Assembly (NCBI GenBank): GCA_030374765.1
Contig: JARGXX010000007.1
Location: 124,001 to 188,000, forward strand
Source: Agarophyton chilense
Taxonomy: Eukaryota; Rhodophyta; Florideophyceae; Gracilariales; Gracilariaceae
Length of the DNA stretch: 64,000 nt
Reading direction: 5' to 3'
The position numbers and the translations under genes are program-made. The notes under the pieces were generated by a model. That model saw only the letters and a program-made list of their open reading frames with translations, had not been told where the DNA came from and did not search any database. Of this stretch, positions 31,871 through 42,066 are shown in pieces (within the stretch, counting starts at the first letter, position 1; each line of letters opens with the position of its first letter).

Positions 31871-33397
31871 TTATATGTGTTCAATTCTTTCAGAAAGTTC
31901 TTCGACATCTGCAACCTTTTCAATAGTCTTCGAATAGTAATTCTCCAGTTCCTTCAGAATCGCTTTCGTGCGATCGTCATACACAAAGTTGATGGCGACT
32001 CCCTTACGTCCAAAGCGCCCGGTTCGTCCAATCCTGTGCAAATATGTTTCCGGGTCCGCTTGCGATCCGTACCGGTCAGTTGGCATATCATAGTTGATTA
32101 CGGCATTCACAGCCAGCACATCAACGCCACGACTGAGCACATTAGTGGTGATGAGCACTCGAGTGGTACCAGCCCGGAACTCGTCAATAACACGATCTCG
32201 TTCTTCGGGTGACATGTCACCACCGTACAATACCGATACCGTATGACCTCCGCTCCGCAGCCGTTGCGTCAGAGAGTGAGCCTCGTGTCTTGTGCGCACA
32301 AAGATGATGCTCTGCCCAAGGGCGAGTAAAGAGTAAATGTCGGACAGAATTGTGAAGCGCTCTTCCTTGTTCCCGGTATCGATGTAGTACTGTTTCACTT
32401 TATCGAGCGATAAGGTTTCTCGTTTGATTGTAATCTGGTTGGCATTCGGGGCGAGCTTGGTGGCCAGCTTCCTTACCGCGTCTTTATACGTAGCGGAAAA
32501 CAATAACACTTGCACATCGCGGGGCAAGTTCCGCTTGATGCGAATCGTTTGATCGCCCATATTCTGCAAATCCACCATTTCATCCGCCTCATCAAGGACG
32601 AGAATCTTTATCGTGGAGGTGCTAAACTTTCTTTTCTTGATGAACTCCATCACCTTTCCAGGAGTGCCCACCAGAATATGCTCGTTTATGGCACCCGAAC
32701 TAGAAGCGGCCCAATTCTGTCGACGCTCCTCCTCTGTGGCCTTTATCGCCAACGCAGACGTCGCACGCGTGAACTTTCCTAGAGATATAATCACATCGCG
32801 AATCTGGCGGGCAAGTTCTCTCGTCGGCACGACGCAAAGAGCCTGCGTGCTCTTGATCGAATAGTCAATCCTTGACAACATACCCAACACAAAAGACGCT
32901 GTCTTGCCCGATCCATTATGAGCTTGCGCTATGAGGTTCTTGTACTCGCCGTTCGGCGACAGAATCATGGGTAAGCTAGTGGCCTGAATCTTGGACGGCT
33001 TCGAGAACTTCATGTGATAAATGCCCTTCATGAGCTCATCACTCAAGCCGAGCTCCTCGAATGTGTTCGCCGAGTAGTACGGCGTGGAAGGGTCTGCCTG
33101 TAGCACCTGGATGCGGGAGGTTTCGTCGCCTGGATCGATGCCGGAAAACAGCTCGGAGGGGTCATTGTTGGGCGCCAGCTCGTCCCCCGGGTCGTTCCAA
33201 TCCTCCTCAACCTTCGCAGACTTCGCGGACTTGGAGGGCTCGGTGGGGGCGGCAGCGGCAGCGGTCGAGGATTTGTCGGCGGGCTTTTCAGCGGCCTTCT
33301 CGCCGGACGGGTCGTCCGTGAGATAGTGCTCCGGAGCAGTGGGGGTTGTGTCAGACAGGGCCTCGCCGTTCACCGGTTTGTCAGACTCAGTAGCCAT
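31871..33397 (-). CDS. DBP5: DEAD-box ATP-dependent RNA helicase DBP5/DDX19
   Basis: 508 residues. DBP5 acts on the cytoplasmic face of the nuclear pore, where Gle1 and Nup159/NUP214 control it, and removes export factors from mRNA; it also works in translation termination. Motifs in order: Q motif KPSKIQATSLPMIL (about 133-146), Walker A AHNGSGKT (159-166), PTRELARQ (191-198), VGTPGK, LDEADEM (DEAD at 269-272), SAT (301-303), IIFVRTR (364-370), LSRGVDVL (421-428) and HRIGRTGRFGR (454-464). NGSGKT in motif I and KFSKPSKIQ are typical of DBP5 rather than eIF4A. The N-terminal about 100 residues are acidic and low in complexity, as in other DBP5s. Start at MATESDK, the first ATG of the frame. 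Divergent from TRM112. Confidence 0.95.
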   Translation of the reverse strand: MATESDKPVNGEALSDTTPTAPEHYLTDDPSGEKAAEKPADKSSTAAAAAPTEPSKSAKSAKVEEDWNDPGDELAPNNDPSELFSGIDPGDETSRIQVLQADPSTPYYSANTFEELGLSDELMKGIYHMKFSKPSKIQATSLPMILSPNGEYKNLIAQAHNGSGKTASFVLGMLSRIDYSIKSTQALCVVPTRELARQIRDVIISLGKFTRATSALAIKATEEERRQNWAASSSGAINEHILVGTPGKVMEFIKKRKFSTSTIKILVLDEADEMVDLQNMGDQTIRIKRNLPRDVQVLLFSATYKDAVRKLATKLAPNANQITIKRETLSLDKVKQYYIDTGNKEERFTILSDIYSLLALGQSIIFVRTRHEAHSLTQRLRSGGHTVSVLYGGDMSPEERDRVIDEFRAGTTRVLITTNVLSRGVDVLAVNAVINYDMPTDRYGSQADPETYLHRIGRTGRFGRKGVAINFVYDDRTKAILKELENYYSKTIEKVADVEELSERIEHI

Positions 33398-33755
33398 GGT
33401 GCGGCTTTTCACGCGACCGGTGGGTGGGTACGGGGGGGAGGGGAGGGTGGAAAGGGGAAGAAGGGAGGTGGGGGGGTGACGGCAACAACCGCGCGGTACT
33501 AATCGTCAGCTCAGCTTTCTACAGAGACGCGCGACGATTGGTACGCGAATGGTACACCGATTACTGTTTAAGACAAAAGGGTAAAAAGAAGCAATCTACA
33601 CTTCGTTGATACGTTTGAAACGCTTCCGCCCAAGTCCAAACCCTTTAGGCGCGCTCAATTTCAATTTATTCCAAGCTCCAAAACTTTTCTGAGTCTGAGA
33701 GCCCGCCGTCGCATAGTACACCGCCGATCCCAAGGACTGTCAACGCTCCAGCATC
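33398..33755. promoter_or_regulatory. Divergent promoter region, DBP5 / TRM112
   Basis: 358 bp between divergent ATGs. Contains a G-rich stretch (GGGTGGGTACGGGGGGGAGG, 33419-33438) near the DBP5 side. No TATA box recognised. Pairing of two RNA/translation-related genes suggests shared expression, which is an inference only. Confidence 0.4.
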
Positions 33756-34235
33756 ATGCGTCTGCTCACGCACAATATGCTGCAATGCCCGCGCACACAG
33801 ACATATCCTCTCCATCTCACTGCGGACACCTGCGACGATGTGGAGGTGCCGTTCTCCGCACAATTCATCCTTCGAATGCTGCCGCGTCTCAATTGGGACG
33901 TGTTCCGCGACGCGGCGGCGCAGTTCCCGGATGAGGAGATGATGGCGAAACTTCCAGAAACGCTGCCGGAGGCTGATAGTTTGGATGAGGACGCTTTGAA
34001 AGCGATTCATCGTGCGTTAATGGAGTGGCATGTGGTGGATGGGACGCTCACGGCGGAAGGGGGCGGCGTCTATGTCATCAAGGATGGTGTTCCAAATTTG
34101 GTAATTACGGAGGTGAGGAAGGATGATGAGCAGGGTGAGCAGGAAAATGAAGAGCGGGAGCAGGAGCAGGAGGACGATGATGATGAGGCGGAGCAGGAGG
34201 CCGGCGCCATGGATGTAGATGCTGCCGCACGGTAG
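33756..34235 (+). CDS. TRM112: TRM112, activator subunit of several methyltransferases
   Basis: 159 residues. TRM112 is the small obligate partner that stabilises the methyltransferases Trm9, Trm11, Bud23 and Mtq2 (tRNA, rRNA and translation release factor eRF1 modification). Visible family features: MRLLTHNMLQC at the start, FILRMLPRLNWDVFRDAA, AIHRALMEWHVVDGTL, and GGVYVIKDGVPNLVITE at the end of the domain (about residue 122). The family ends near here, at about 125-135 residues. This protein continues with a 35-residue acidic Glu/Gln/Asp tail. Single exon, first ATG. Confidence 0.93.
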   Translation: MRLLTHNMLQCPRTQTYPLHLTADTCDDVEVPFSAQFILRMLPRLNWDVFRDAAAQFPDEEMMAKLPETLPEADSLDEDALKAIHRALMEWHVVDGTLTAEGGGVYVIKDGVPNLVITEVRKDDEQGEQENEEREQEQEDDDDEAEQEAGAMDVDAAAR

Positions 34236-34510
34236 TAGCGGTTGTGGGAGCTGGCCTCGTCACCACTCGCGCCTTGAGCTATGTTCCGCGACACCCACGG
34301 TTGTAGCTTCAAAGTTTGAACAAAACTTTCTAGCTCGCCGCTCCCACGCACCGTTCCCCGGCTCTCCAATGTCTTCGTTATACTGCCAAAATCGGGTACG
34401 ACTAAATCCCCAAATACTGCTTTAAAACGGTACATGTGCGCCGTCGCGTTCTCTAGCAACATCAATGCGCTCACGAATATCGCATCTCCTTCGCCTCAGA
34501 GAAAGCAAAC

Positions 34511-35146
34511 ATGCTGCGTCGTCTGCTTCAAGGCACACGTCTCTTCCAACAAGTCGCCGAAATCCGTGATGCTTACCGCTCGCTCCGTCTCTCGCAACAT
34601 CGCTCTGCGCTGCGCACAAAGCGCGCGGCAGTGCGATCGCGAGTGCTCCTTGAGGTCCACCGCGCGCGCATGAACCAAGTCAAGTATCAAATGGAACTTG
34701 TGCGAAGCGCAGCGCGAATAAGAGCGACGCGTCTCGTATTGGATACGCTTCAAAAGCGCCGCGCCATGCTGGAGAAGCTTGCAGAGAGCCGCGGTGAGTC
34801 GCTGCCGCCATCAGGCGATGAGGGTGCGCGCCGCTTTAAACAACGCCTTGTGAACGGTGTGGACGGCGTTGTGGGGGAAGGCCAGGCTGCCGGATTGGTT
34901 CGGGGAGCCGTCAGGGAGACTGTTGATGGTGTTGTGTTGAGGGGGGAGGATGACGCGGAGATGGGCAGTGAGGTGGTTGTTTCTCTTGCGAAGGAGATTG
35001 GCATGAGTCGCGACGAGTTGGAAAGGCTTATCGAGCAGGTGGAGGGGGATGGAGAGGGCAGTGGATTACGCGAGAGTGTCTTAAGGGGGTTTTGTGAGCA
35101 GGAGCGCAGGTTTGGCGTGGAGAGGGAGAGAAGACAAGCAGCATGA
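34511..35146 (+). CDS. Unrecognised basic coiled-coil protein, possibly mitochondrial
   Basis: 211 residues, no family recognised. Residues 1-95 are strongly basic and helical with few acidic residues (MLRRLLQGTRLFQQV, then RLSQHRSALRTKRAAVRSRV), which could be a mitochondrial presequence leading into a coiled coil. From about 95 the sequence turns acidic and Gly/Val-rich, with two short VNGVDGVV / VRETVDGVV repeats. It ends in a helical region (LAKEIGMSRDELERLIEQVE) and a basic tail. Codon use and the clean ATG look like a real gene, placed head-to-tail between TRM112 (275 bp upstream) and the FAM98-like gene (273 bp downstream). Confidence 0.6.
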   Translation: MLRRLLQGTRLFQQVAEIRDAYRSLRLSQHRSALRTKRAAVRSRVLLEVHRARMNQVKYQMELVRSAARIRATRLVLDTLQKRRAMLEKLAESRGESLPPSGDEGARRFKQRLVNGVDGVVGEGQAAGLVRGAVRETVDGVVLRGEDDAEMGSEVVVSLAKEIGMSRDELERLIEQVEGDGEGSGLRESVLRGFCEQERRFGVERERRQAA

Positions 35147-35419
35147 CTCCAGTAAACGATTTCGCACTAAAACCATTCTACTTCACAATTAATCGCCACT
35201 CGAGAAAGGAGATTGCTCACCGCATCGAAAGAGGTTCTTTCGTGTGTGGCGGTGGCATAGCTGTGATGACTTGGAAACCGGCATTGTCTGAGGTTCCGTA
35301 CAGTAATAGATGCCTCCCATGCATGGCTGGGGCCCTATCTATACTTATCATCACTCTTCACCCTCCCTTCTACTCGAAGCCCCCCGGAGCCCCAATATCG
35401 CCGTGTAGCGGCCTCACGA

Positions 35420-36319
35420 ATGTCTTTAAGCGTATCAGAGTCAGCCGATTTGCTTGGAGTACCACTTCCCGAAAACGACTCCGAATACAAACTCTTCGTC
35501 TCCACCATTCTCTCCGAGCTCAATCCAATATCCACAATAATCGAATCTTTACCAGAGGTGGCGCTGCGCTCCGTCGGTTTCGAAGGCGATTCATCCCACA
35601 ATCCCTCCGTCATCCAATTCCTCCTCTCAACACTTCAGACACATCGAATCCTACAACACGCCCAATCACCTCACGAGCACGACGCTAACGACGAGCTGCT
35701 CACCGATGCCGTCTCCCGCATGTGTGTTGCGTTGCAAATCGCCCCACTGGAAAAGCGCACGTTCACACCCTCCGACGTTGCAGCTATCATTGGCATGATC
35801 GAGTCAAAGCTCGACGCGGACGTTCCTCGAGAATCGCGCTCGCTCAAATTGGGCGCCCCGCTTCTGTCAGAGACGTTGACCAACTCACAACGCGCCGAGT
35901 GTTCGCGCATTCACAGCGCGTTGCAAAGAGAACATGAACTTCGGCGCAACATGCTGCTCACGAGGCTTGACGTGACGTTATCATCGTTCGCGCGCTCCAA
36001 GGCGGCCAAGCAGAATTGGCAGCGGTTTGAGGCGTTGAAACTGCGCATCGGCCAATTGAAGAGTACAGACGTTGTCGCTCTTTACGAAGCGTTGGCGGCT
36101 AGACAGTGGCTTGTTGCGAACCCTCCAGTCGCCAATAGGGTTGATGCCAATCATGTCAAGTCGTTCCTCATGGGTCAGGTACCCGACCGTGGCGGTAGGG
36201 TGTCTGCTACAGGAGGACAGATGCCGCAATTCAGAGACCGACTTCCGTCTTGGAAGGACCGTAGTTCGAGCAAGGGGAAAGGTAGACACAAGGGAAACAG
36301 GAACAAGCGTAAGGCATAG
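35420..36319 (+). CDS. FAM98-family protein
   Basis: 299 residues. FAM98 proteins are partners of the RTCB-DDX1 tRNA ligase complex in animals. Family hallmarks are EHELRRNMLLTRLDVTLSSF (about residues 171-190) and the near-invariant FLMGQVPDRGGRVSATGGQM at about 251-270, corresponding to VLMG.VPDRGGRP of animal FAM98. An N-terminal calponin-homology-like helical region covers about 1-130. The C-terminus is a short basic tail (SSSKGKGRHKGNRNKRKA) in place of the long Gly-rich tail of FAM98A/B, and could bind RNA. Single exon, first ATG. Convergent with DPE2. Confidence 0.85.
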   Translation: MSLSVSESADLLGVPLPENDSEYKLFVSTILSELNPISTIIESLPEVALRSVGFEGDSSHNPSVIQFLLSTLQTHRILQHAQSPHEHDANDELLTDAVSRMCVALQIAPLEKRTFTPSDVAAIIGMIESKLDADVPRESRSLKLGAPLLSETLTNSQRAECSRIHSALQREHELRRNMLLTRLDVTLSSFARSKAAKQNWQRFEALKLRIGQLKSTDVVALYEALAARQWLVANPPVANRVDANHVKSFLMGQVPDRGGRVSATGGQMPQFRDRLPSWKDRSSSKGKGRHKGNRNKRKA

Positions 36320-36445
36320 ACAAGGAAAACGTGATTGATTGATCTAAAGTACTCTTTCCCACTCGCAGTTCGAACCTCTTTAGTCAAACAGGCCGCTTTG
36401 AGTCAGATTACATCTAACATCTACAGTAGATACTCGGTTCAAAAC

Positions 36446-39394
36446 TCAGTATGTCGTTCCGCGGTGCGCCTCGGTGTTCATTTCTTTCAGGCGCCTGATG
36501 AATTGTTCGTTGCGCAAAATGTCTTCAATGTTTAAGTGCAGCCTGAAGCACCAATTATGTTCAGGTTCCGATGGGTCATTGATCTGCTCTTCAGAGGCGA
36601 CCTTGCGTCGCAAATTGCCGTCTATACCTAGCAAATCTTGCAGGGGAAAGATGGTCCACATGGCAGGGCATGCAAGATGATCCTTGATGGCCCATTCAAC
36701 AATATCCGGCTGGCAACTTGCTGGGGGTGGGTTGCGTCCATCTTGCTTCATTACCTTGGTCCAGTATCGCATGCGTTGATCTGCTGGCATCTCTTCCCAC
36801 CAGCCGCGGAACGTACTCGTGTCATGCGATGATGTTGTAGCGACACATTCGTACTTGTACTCTGCAGGAATGCCAAATTCAGTATCGCCGGCCGGCATGC
36901 GCTGCACAGCGAGACTCAAAATGCTTGTCTCTTCCATCACAGACGGGACGCACTTGGGAATCATGCCCAGGTCTTCGCCACACACGAGCATCCGGCTGGC
37001 AGACTTCATCATGGGCAAACGCTCCAAACCATTCTTCTTCCAGAGCCCATCCTGGCGATGGTGCATGTAATCATCGTGCAATCGGTGCAGTGAGTTCTTC
37101 CAGTCGCCGGAAGGTAGCTCCAGAAAACTTGTGGTTTTCTGCAACATAAAACGCGGATGGAAGATATTCGGATCCTCCACGTCGCGCAGTAGACAAACGT
37201 TGTTGAAGAGCACAAACATCTGCTTTATGACAAACTCGCTGTACTTGCGTTCCTTCTCCGGTGCGTCCTCCGGAAGCGCTAAAGCCTCCACCATTTTCTG
37301 CTCCGTGTTATACGCCTCCTTGAACTGCAAGCGGTCGTAGTATGGTTCAAAGAACTTCTCCCTGATCTTCAACCAGCCATCTTGGAACATTTCCTGTAAG
37401 AAGCCTTCCCTCACATATGGCCTCGTGTATCGTTCCATGTCCCACAGCCCCAGCGATTCAAGCTCCTGTCGCGTTATCCCATGCGCCGGATAGAAGCGCC
37501 CGGCCATGCCCGTGCGACAGTTCTCCGGAATCTCCCAGATGCGGAAAAAGCCCAGAATATGATCGATTCGATACGCGTGAAAGTAGTTGCTCATGTGCTG
37601 CAGACGGCTGCGCCACCACGCATAGTTGTCCTTCTTCATGACGTCCCAGTGGTACGTCGGAAAAGCCCAGTTCTGTCCTTGCACAGAAAAGTAGTCGGGC
37701 GGGGCACCCACCTGCATGTGAAGGCGGAATAAATGCGGATTTGTCCATGTATCGGCGCAGTGCCTGTTGACGCCAATCGGCAAGTCTCCCTTGAAAACGA
37801 CCTGGTGATTGGCAGCGTAATCGGCGGCGGCTTTGAGCTGCTTGTGAAGATGGAACTGAATATAATAAGTAAGCGCAAGGTATTCAAAATGAAAAGTATC
37901 GGGGGATGCGAGCTCCTTCATCTGCTGTAGTGACACGTTGCTGCGCGCACCCCATTCGTCATAATTGGAACTGCCGTTAATCTCCATGAAGAACCTGAAG
38001 AGCGCATATGGAACGAGCCAGCCCTGATGGTTGTCAAACCATTCCAAAAACTCGTCTGACTTCAAGAAGTGTTCCCTCTGTAATTTGTACAAGGCTTTGA
38101 TGAAGTAATTCTTGGCGGTGATCATCTTCATATAATCAATAGTAGCCAAAGCATTCAACTGTTCCCGCTTCGCCACGTACTCTGCGCGCATCTTTTTCGG
38201 CATTTCGCCCAGCGCCTCCAGATTTAAGTATTGTGGATGCAGCGCGAAACTGGACACGGCCGAGTACGGGTAGCAATCCATATACGTGTTGTGTGCCCTA
38301 GTATCATTCACCGGCAACAGCTGCAAAAGTTGGTAGCCCGCAGCGCGACAAAAGTCCACAACCGACGGCAAGTCCGCGAACTCACCGACGCCAAACGATC
38401 TCTCCGACCGAATAGAAAACACAGGTAGGGCGACACCAACACCTTTCCACTTGCGTTCGAACTCAAATGGCTTCTCACATGGTGCAATGACCAGCGGTAC
38501 GTCCTCCCCAGCACGGCGCTCCGCTACAAACTCCGCATCGCGCTCATTGAGCGAGAGGCGTCTCGTGGTAGCATCCTCGAACAATATCACATCGCCACGC
38601 CGAATGATGTATCGAAAGCTCACGTCCTTGACGCTAGACGGAAAGGCCACATCCACACTCCACTCCGGCGCTCGCCACGAGCTGAGTGCAACGGCATCGG
38701 CAACGCGACTGGCACCAAGCTGGTCGCACTCGCCCATGACACAAACTTCATCTCGCGCCTCCACGCGCGGCACAAACAGCACAAAACGCACTACAAACGC
38801 TCCATCACGCAGACGAGTCGCTTCTGCTGCAGCCGGCCTCACCGCGCGCTTAAGATGCTCGGCAAGCGACGGACGGGCAACGCGAAATACCACGTCGCTA
38901 AACGCCGAGGTAGAAAATACATCGCGCACCACATCCGGACGCGCTCGCCACACATCAGTGATGAGCACGCGCTGGCACTCGTCGCCGCACAGATTCAGCT
39001 CGCGGAAGGCTCCCGACTCCCAGCTGACGGCATCTTCGGTGCGCAGTCCGTACTTGTAGCGCAGTAGGCGCGGGGCACGGGACGGCTGGTGGTGCAGGGT
39101 CCACACGGCTGGCGGCTCGAAGCGCATGGAGTGGGCGCGATTCGCATCGACCAGGGCGGTGTCGTTGTCGTGCGCAAAGCACAACACGATGCTTTGGCCG
39201 TACACGGTGGAGGCGGTGCCCAAACAGAAGCGCAGCGTCGGTGGGGTGGTGGCGGCGGCGGTGTCCGCGACGTCCGCGGCGACGGCGGAGGCGTCGGCGG
39301 TGGGGGAGGTGGGGGTAGAGGTGGTGAAGTGGGCGTTCATGAGCGAGGCGATGTCGTGCGTACCGTTGGTAAGCACGTGCGGATCGGGCTCCAT
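36446..39394 (-). CDS. DPE2: 4-alpha-glucanotransferase DPE2 (CBM20-CBM20-GH77)
   Basis: 982 residues. DPE2 is the cytosolic disproportionating enzyme that moves a glucosyl unit from maltose onto soluble glucan during starch breakdown. Domains: low-complexity leader (1-50), two starch-binding CBM20 modules (about 52-150 and 195-300; ELNLCGDECQRV, VMGECDQLGA), then GH77 catalytic domain (315-965). The GH77 domain is split by the insert of about 150 residues typical of DPE2 (about 395-530). Catalytic residues are visible: nucleophile Asp611 in AYRIDH, acid/base Glu807 in CGEDLG, and stabiliser Asp858 in SSHDTS. In red algae starch lies in the cytosol, so the enzyme sits with its substrate. Start is the first ATG; the frame is open without ATG for 93 codons upstream through a repeat. 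Length fits the plant enzyme (about 955). Confidence 0.95.
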   Translation of the reverse strand: MEPDPHVLTNGTHDIASLMNAHFTTSTPTSPTADASAVAADVADTAAATTPPTLRFCLGTASTVYGQSIVLCFAHDNDTALVDANRAHSMRFEPPAVWTLHHQPSRAPRLLRYKYGLRTEDAVSWESGAFRELNLCGDECQRVLITDVWRARPDVVRDVFSTSAFSDVVFRVARPSLAEHLKRAVRPAAAEATRLRDGAFVVRFVLFVPRVEARDEVCVMGECDQLGASRVADAVALSSWRAPEWSVDVAFPSSVKDVSFRYIIRRGDVILFEDATTRRLSLNERDAEFVAERRAGEDVPLVIAPCEKPFEFERKWKGVGVALPVFSIRSERSFGVGEFADLPSVVDFCRAAGYQLLQLLPVNDTRAHNTYMDCYPYSAVSSFALHPQYLNLEALGEMPKKMRAEYVAKREQLNALATIDYMKMITAKNYFIKALYKLQREHFLKSDEFLEWFDNHQGWLVPYALFRFFMEINGSSNYDEWGARSNVSLQQMKELASPDTFHFEYLALTYYIQFHLHKQLKAAADYAANHQVVFKGDLPIGVNRHCADTWTNPHLFRLHMQVGAPPDYFSVQGQNWAFPTYHWDVMKKDNYAWWRSRLQHMSNYFHAYRIDHILGFFRIWEIPENCRTGMAGRFYPAHGITRQELESLGLWDMERYTRPYVREGFLQEMFQDGWLKIREKFFEPYYDRLQFKEAYNTEQKMVEALALPEDAPEKERKYSEFVIKQMFVLFNNVCLLRDVEDPNIFHPRFMLQKTTSFLELPSGDWKNSLHRLHDDYMHHRQDGLWKKNGLERLPMMKSASRMLVCGEDLGMIPKCVPSVMEETSILSLAVQRMPAGDTEFGIPAEYKYECVATTSSHDTSTFRGWWEEMPADQRMRYWTKVMKQDGRNPPPASCQPDIVEWAIKDHLACPAMWTIFPLQDLLGIDGNLRRKVASEEQINDPSEPEHNWCFRLHLNIEDILRNEQFIRRLKEMNTEAHRGTTY

Positions 39395-40287
39395 GGCCGG
39401 TGGGGGGGTTGCTTGATGCCGAAGGTGCGCCGGCGGTGGCGGAGTCGAAGGCGGAAGGAGGCGATGTCGGAAGGAGGAGATGGCGGAAGGGAATGATAGC
39501 GGAAGGAGGCGATGAGGGGGGAAAGGGATGAGGAAAGGGATGAGGAAAGGGATGAGGTTGGGACGGGAGGCGGAAGTGCAGACAACAGCCCTCTCGCGAG
39601 CGGCGTGACGCGTGCGCGTTGCGCACCGCTCAGAGATCAGTTCACCTGCATAGCTCGCCGCTCCCGTTGACACACAAAATTATCCGAGCACTAATGCAGA
39701 AGAGCACACACGTGTCCATCGTGTGTGAGTGTGTGTGCACGACGCCACGTTGTGCACGACGCCACGTTGTGCACAACGCCACGGGTGCCACGACCTCCAC
39801 GCATCCCACGTGCATTCAGTTGGAGGCTCCAACTTGGAGCAGCGCGTCAGTTATTTTGCGCATCACACAGTCTGCAGCGGCTGAGAGCGGACAGCATCAG
39901 TGCTCCAACAGCCACCGCCAGCCGCGCCCCATTTTCGCCCAATCGCGCAGTCGCCTATTGCTGACGCACCCTCGCGTTCGCCTTCGTCCCGCTGCATTGC
40001 CTCCGCCCCCCTCGCTCGCTCCTCCCTCGGCCCGACCCGCCTGCCCCTGTTTTTCCCTCGCTTCTATCGTGAGTTCCTGCCCGGCGCTTTAAGAGAAACA
40101 GCGCTGTTATCGCCCTCACCCCTCCCCTCGACCACCCCTTCGCACCTCCATCTCTCCGCTTTCGCCCGCACCGTTGACTTTCCTCAGCCCTTTTGAAACC
40201 CCCGCTCCTTCTCCTACCCCCCCCCCCCTCTCCCCCCTCTCCCCCCTCATCCTCCCCCACTAATCCCTTATTTACCTCGACAGCACG
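39395..40287. promoter_or_regulatory. Divergent promoter region, DPE2 / V-ATPase B
   Basis: 893 bp between divergent ATGs. On the DPE2 side is a purine tract with four copies of a 12-bp unit AAAGGGATGAGG (about 39520-39560). In the middle are two and a half copies of a 17-bp unit GCACGACGCCACGTTGT (39737-39783), each carrying CCACGTTG. On the VMA2 side is a long pyrimidine tract ending in CCCCCTCTCC repeats (about 40200-40260), 30 bp before the ATG. Plus-strand frames here have the composition of the tracts and no motif. Confidence 0.5.
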
Positions 40288-41799
40288 ATGGCTGTCGATT
40301 CCGTCACCTCCGAGATGGAGGCATTTAACATCAACAAAGATGCCGCCGAGCACGACTTCATCCTCAAGCCCCGTCTCGACTATCGCACCGTCTCCGCTGT
40401 CAACGGCCCGCTCGTCGTCCTTGACAACGTCAAATTCCCGCGCTACGCCGAGATCGTCACCCTCACCCTCGGCGACGGCACCAAGCGCCGCGGCCAGGTC
40501 CTCGAGGTCAATGGCGATAAGGCCGTTGTCCAGGTTTTCGAGGGAACCACCGGTATCGACAATCGCAACACTCACGTCGAGTTCTCCGGCGAAATCATGA
40601 AGACCCCCGTCTCACGGGACATGCTTGGTCGCATTTTCAACGGATCGGGAAAGCCCATCGATAATGGACCCCCCGTCATTCCGGAGGCTTATCTTGATAT
40701 TGCAGGTTCTTCTATCAACCCGCAGTCCAGAACGTATCCTGAGGAGATGATTCAGACTGGAATTTCCACCATTGACGTGATGAATTCTGTCGCTCGTGGC
40801 CAGAAGATCCCGCTCTTCAGTGCCGCCGGTCTGCCTCACAACGAAGTCGCCGCCCAGATCTGTCGTCAGGCAGGCCTCGTCAAGCGTGGCAAAGAAGGCG
40901 AAGGAGAGGATGAGGATTTTGCCATTGTGTTTGCTGCCATGGGTGTCAACACGGAAGCCGCTCGTTTCTTCACACAGGATTTCGAAGAAAATGGAGCCAT
41001 GGGAAAGGTCACACTGTTTCTCAACCTTGCGAACGATCCTACCATCGAACGTATTGTCACGCCTCGTCTCGCTCTCACCGCTGCAGAATATCTGGCTTAC
41101 GAGTGCGGCATGCACGTGCTCGTCATTCTCACTGATATGAGCTCTTATGCCGACGCGCTGCGTGAGGTTTCAGCGGCTAGGGAAGAGGTACCTGGACGTC
41201 GCGGATACCCAGGTTACATGTACACTGATCTTGCTACCATTTATGAACGTGCTGGACGTGTGGAAGGTCGCCCGGGTTCCATCACCCAGCTGCCCATTCT
41301 CACTATGCCAAACGATGATATTACCCATCCAATCCCCGATCTCACAGGCTACATTACTGAGGGTCAGATCTATCTTGACCGTCAACTGCACAATCGTCAG
41401 ATTTACCCGCCCATCAATGTGCTCCCCTCGCTCTCTCGTCTTATGAAGTCTGCCATTGGAGAGGGTATGACGCGCGAGGATCATAGCTCCGTATCGAATC
41501 AGCTATATGCCGGTTATGCAATTGGAAAGGATGTAATCGCAATGAAGGCTGTTGTAGGAGAGGAGGCCCTTACGCCCGACGACTTGCTCTACCTTGAGTT
41601 TCACGAAAAGTTTGAGAAGAAGTTTGTGGCGCAGGGAGCGTACGAAATTCGTGACGTGTTCTCGTCGCTGGATTTGTCCTGGTCTCTATTGCGTACCTTC
41701 CCGAAGAGTATGTTGAAACGTATCCCGGGGAAAATACTTAAGAAATACTACCACAGAGAGGGAGCCGAAACTGAGGAGACGCCGGCTCAGGAGAAGTAG
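40288..41799 (+). CDS. VMA2: V-type proton ATPase subunit B
   Basis: 503 residues, normal family length. Subunit B forms the non-catalytic nucleotide-binding half of the V1 hexamer that acidifies vacuoles and endomembrane compartments; it also links to actin in some organisms. Visible: the beta-barrel [20 protein letters not shown] (about 35-54), [38 protein letters not shown] (in place of the catalytic P-loop of subunit A) and [20 protein letters not shown]. The hallmark [17 protein letters not shown] also appears, in the position of the PSVNWLxSYS-type region. Single exon, ATG 25 bp after a pyrimidine tract. Its stop lies 155 bp before a Ty1/copia insertion. Confidence 0.97.
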   Translation: MAVDSVTSEMEAFNINKDAAEHDFILKPRLDYRTVSAVNGPLVVLDNVKFPRYAEIVTLTLGDGTKRRGQVLEVNGDKAVVQVFEGTTGIDNRNTHVEFSGEIMKTPVSRDMLGRIFNGSGKPIDNGPPVIPEAYLDIAGSSINPQSRTYPEEMIQTGISTIDVMNSVARGQKIPLFSAAGLPHNEVAAQICRQAGLVKRGKEGEGEDEDFAIVFAAMGVNTEAARFFTQDFEENGAMGKVTLFLNLANDPTIERIVTPRLALTAAEYLAYECGMHVLVILTDMSSYADALREVSAAREEVPGRRGYPGYMYTDLATIYERAGRVEGRPGSITQLPILTMPNDDITHPIPDLTGYITEGQIYLDRQLHNRQIYPPINVLPSLSRLMKSAIGEGMTREDHSSVSNQLYAGYAIGKDVIAMKAVVGEEALTPDDLLYLEFHEKFEKKFVAQGAYEIRDVFSSLDLSWSLLRTFPKSMLKRIPGKILKKYYHREGAETEETPAQEK

Positions 41800-41954
41800 A
41801 CGAGCATTGTTTGGTGTTGCTGTTTGTTAGGCATTGCTGCAGTTTTCGGTTAGAGTTGGACAGTTTGACACTGTGCTGCCGATTTTTAACATAAAGAGAT
41901 TTGCTAATGGTACAGTGTGTCGGGAGATGCGGGAATTTCGATAAACCCAGTTTT

Positions 41955-42066
41955 TGTACGTGTACAGCAAGCACTACGAGTTTCGACAACGACCGTTCCG
42001 GGGACGGAATGGAGCAGCGCGAATGGAGGCTCCGGGTTCGGAGTCTACCAGAAGCGCTTGCAAATA
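41955..42066 (-). repeat. 3' LTR of the copia element, outer half
   Basis: Matches the outer 110 bp of the 5' LTR and is preceded by the target duplication GTTTT at 41950-41954. It ends at the TA duplication of the inserted transposon. Confidence 0.85.

Noticed and set aside
39619-40092. 157-codon plus-strand frame in the DPE2/VMA2 promoter
   Set aside because: Composition follows the CA/CG and pyrimidine tracts and no family motif is present.
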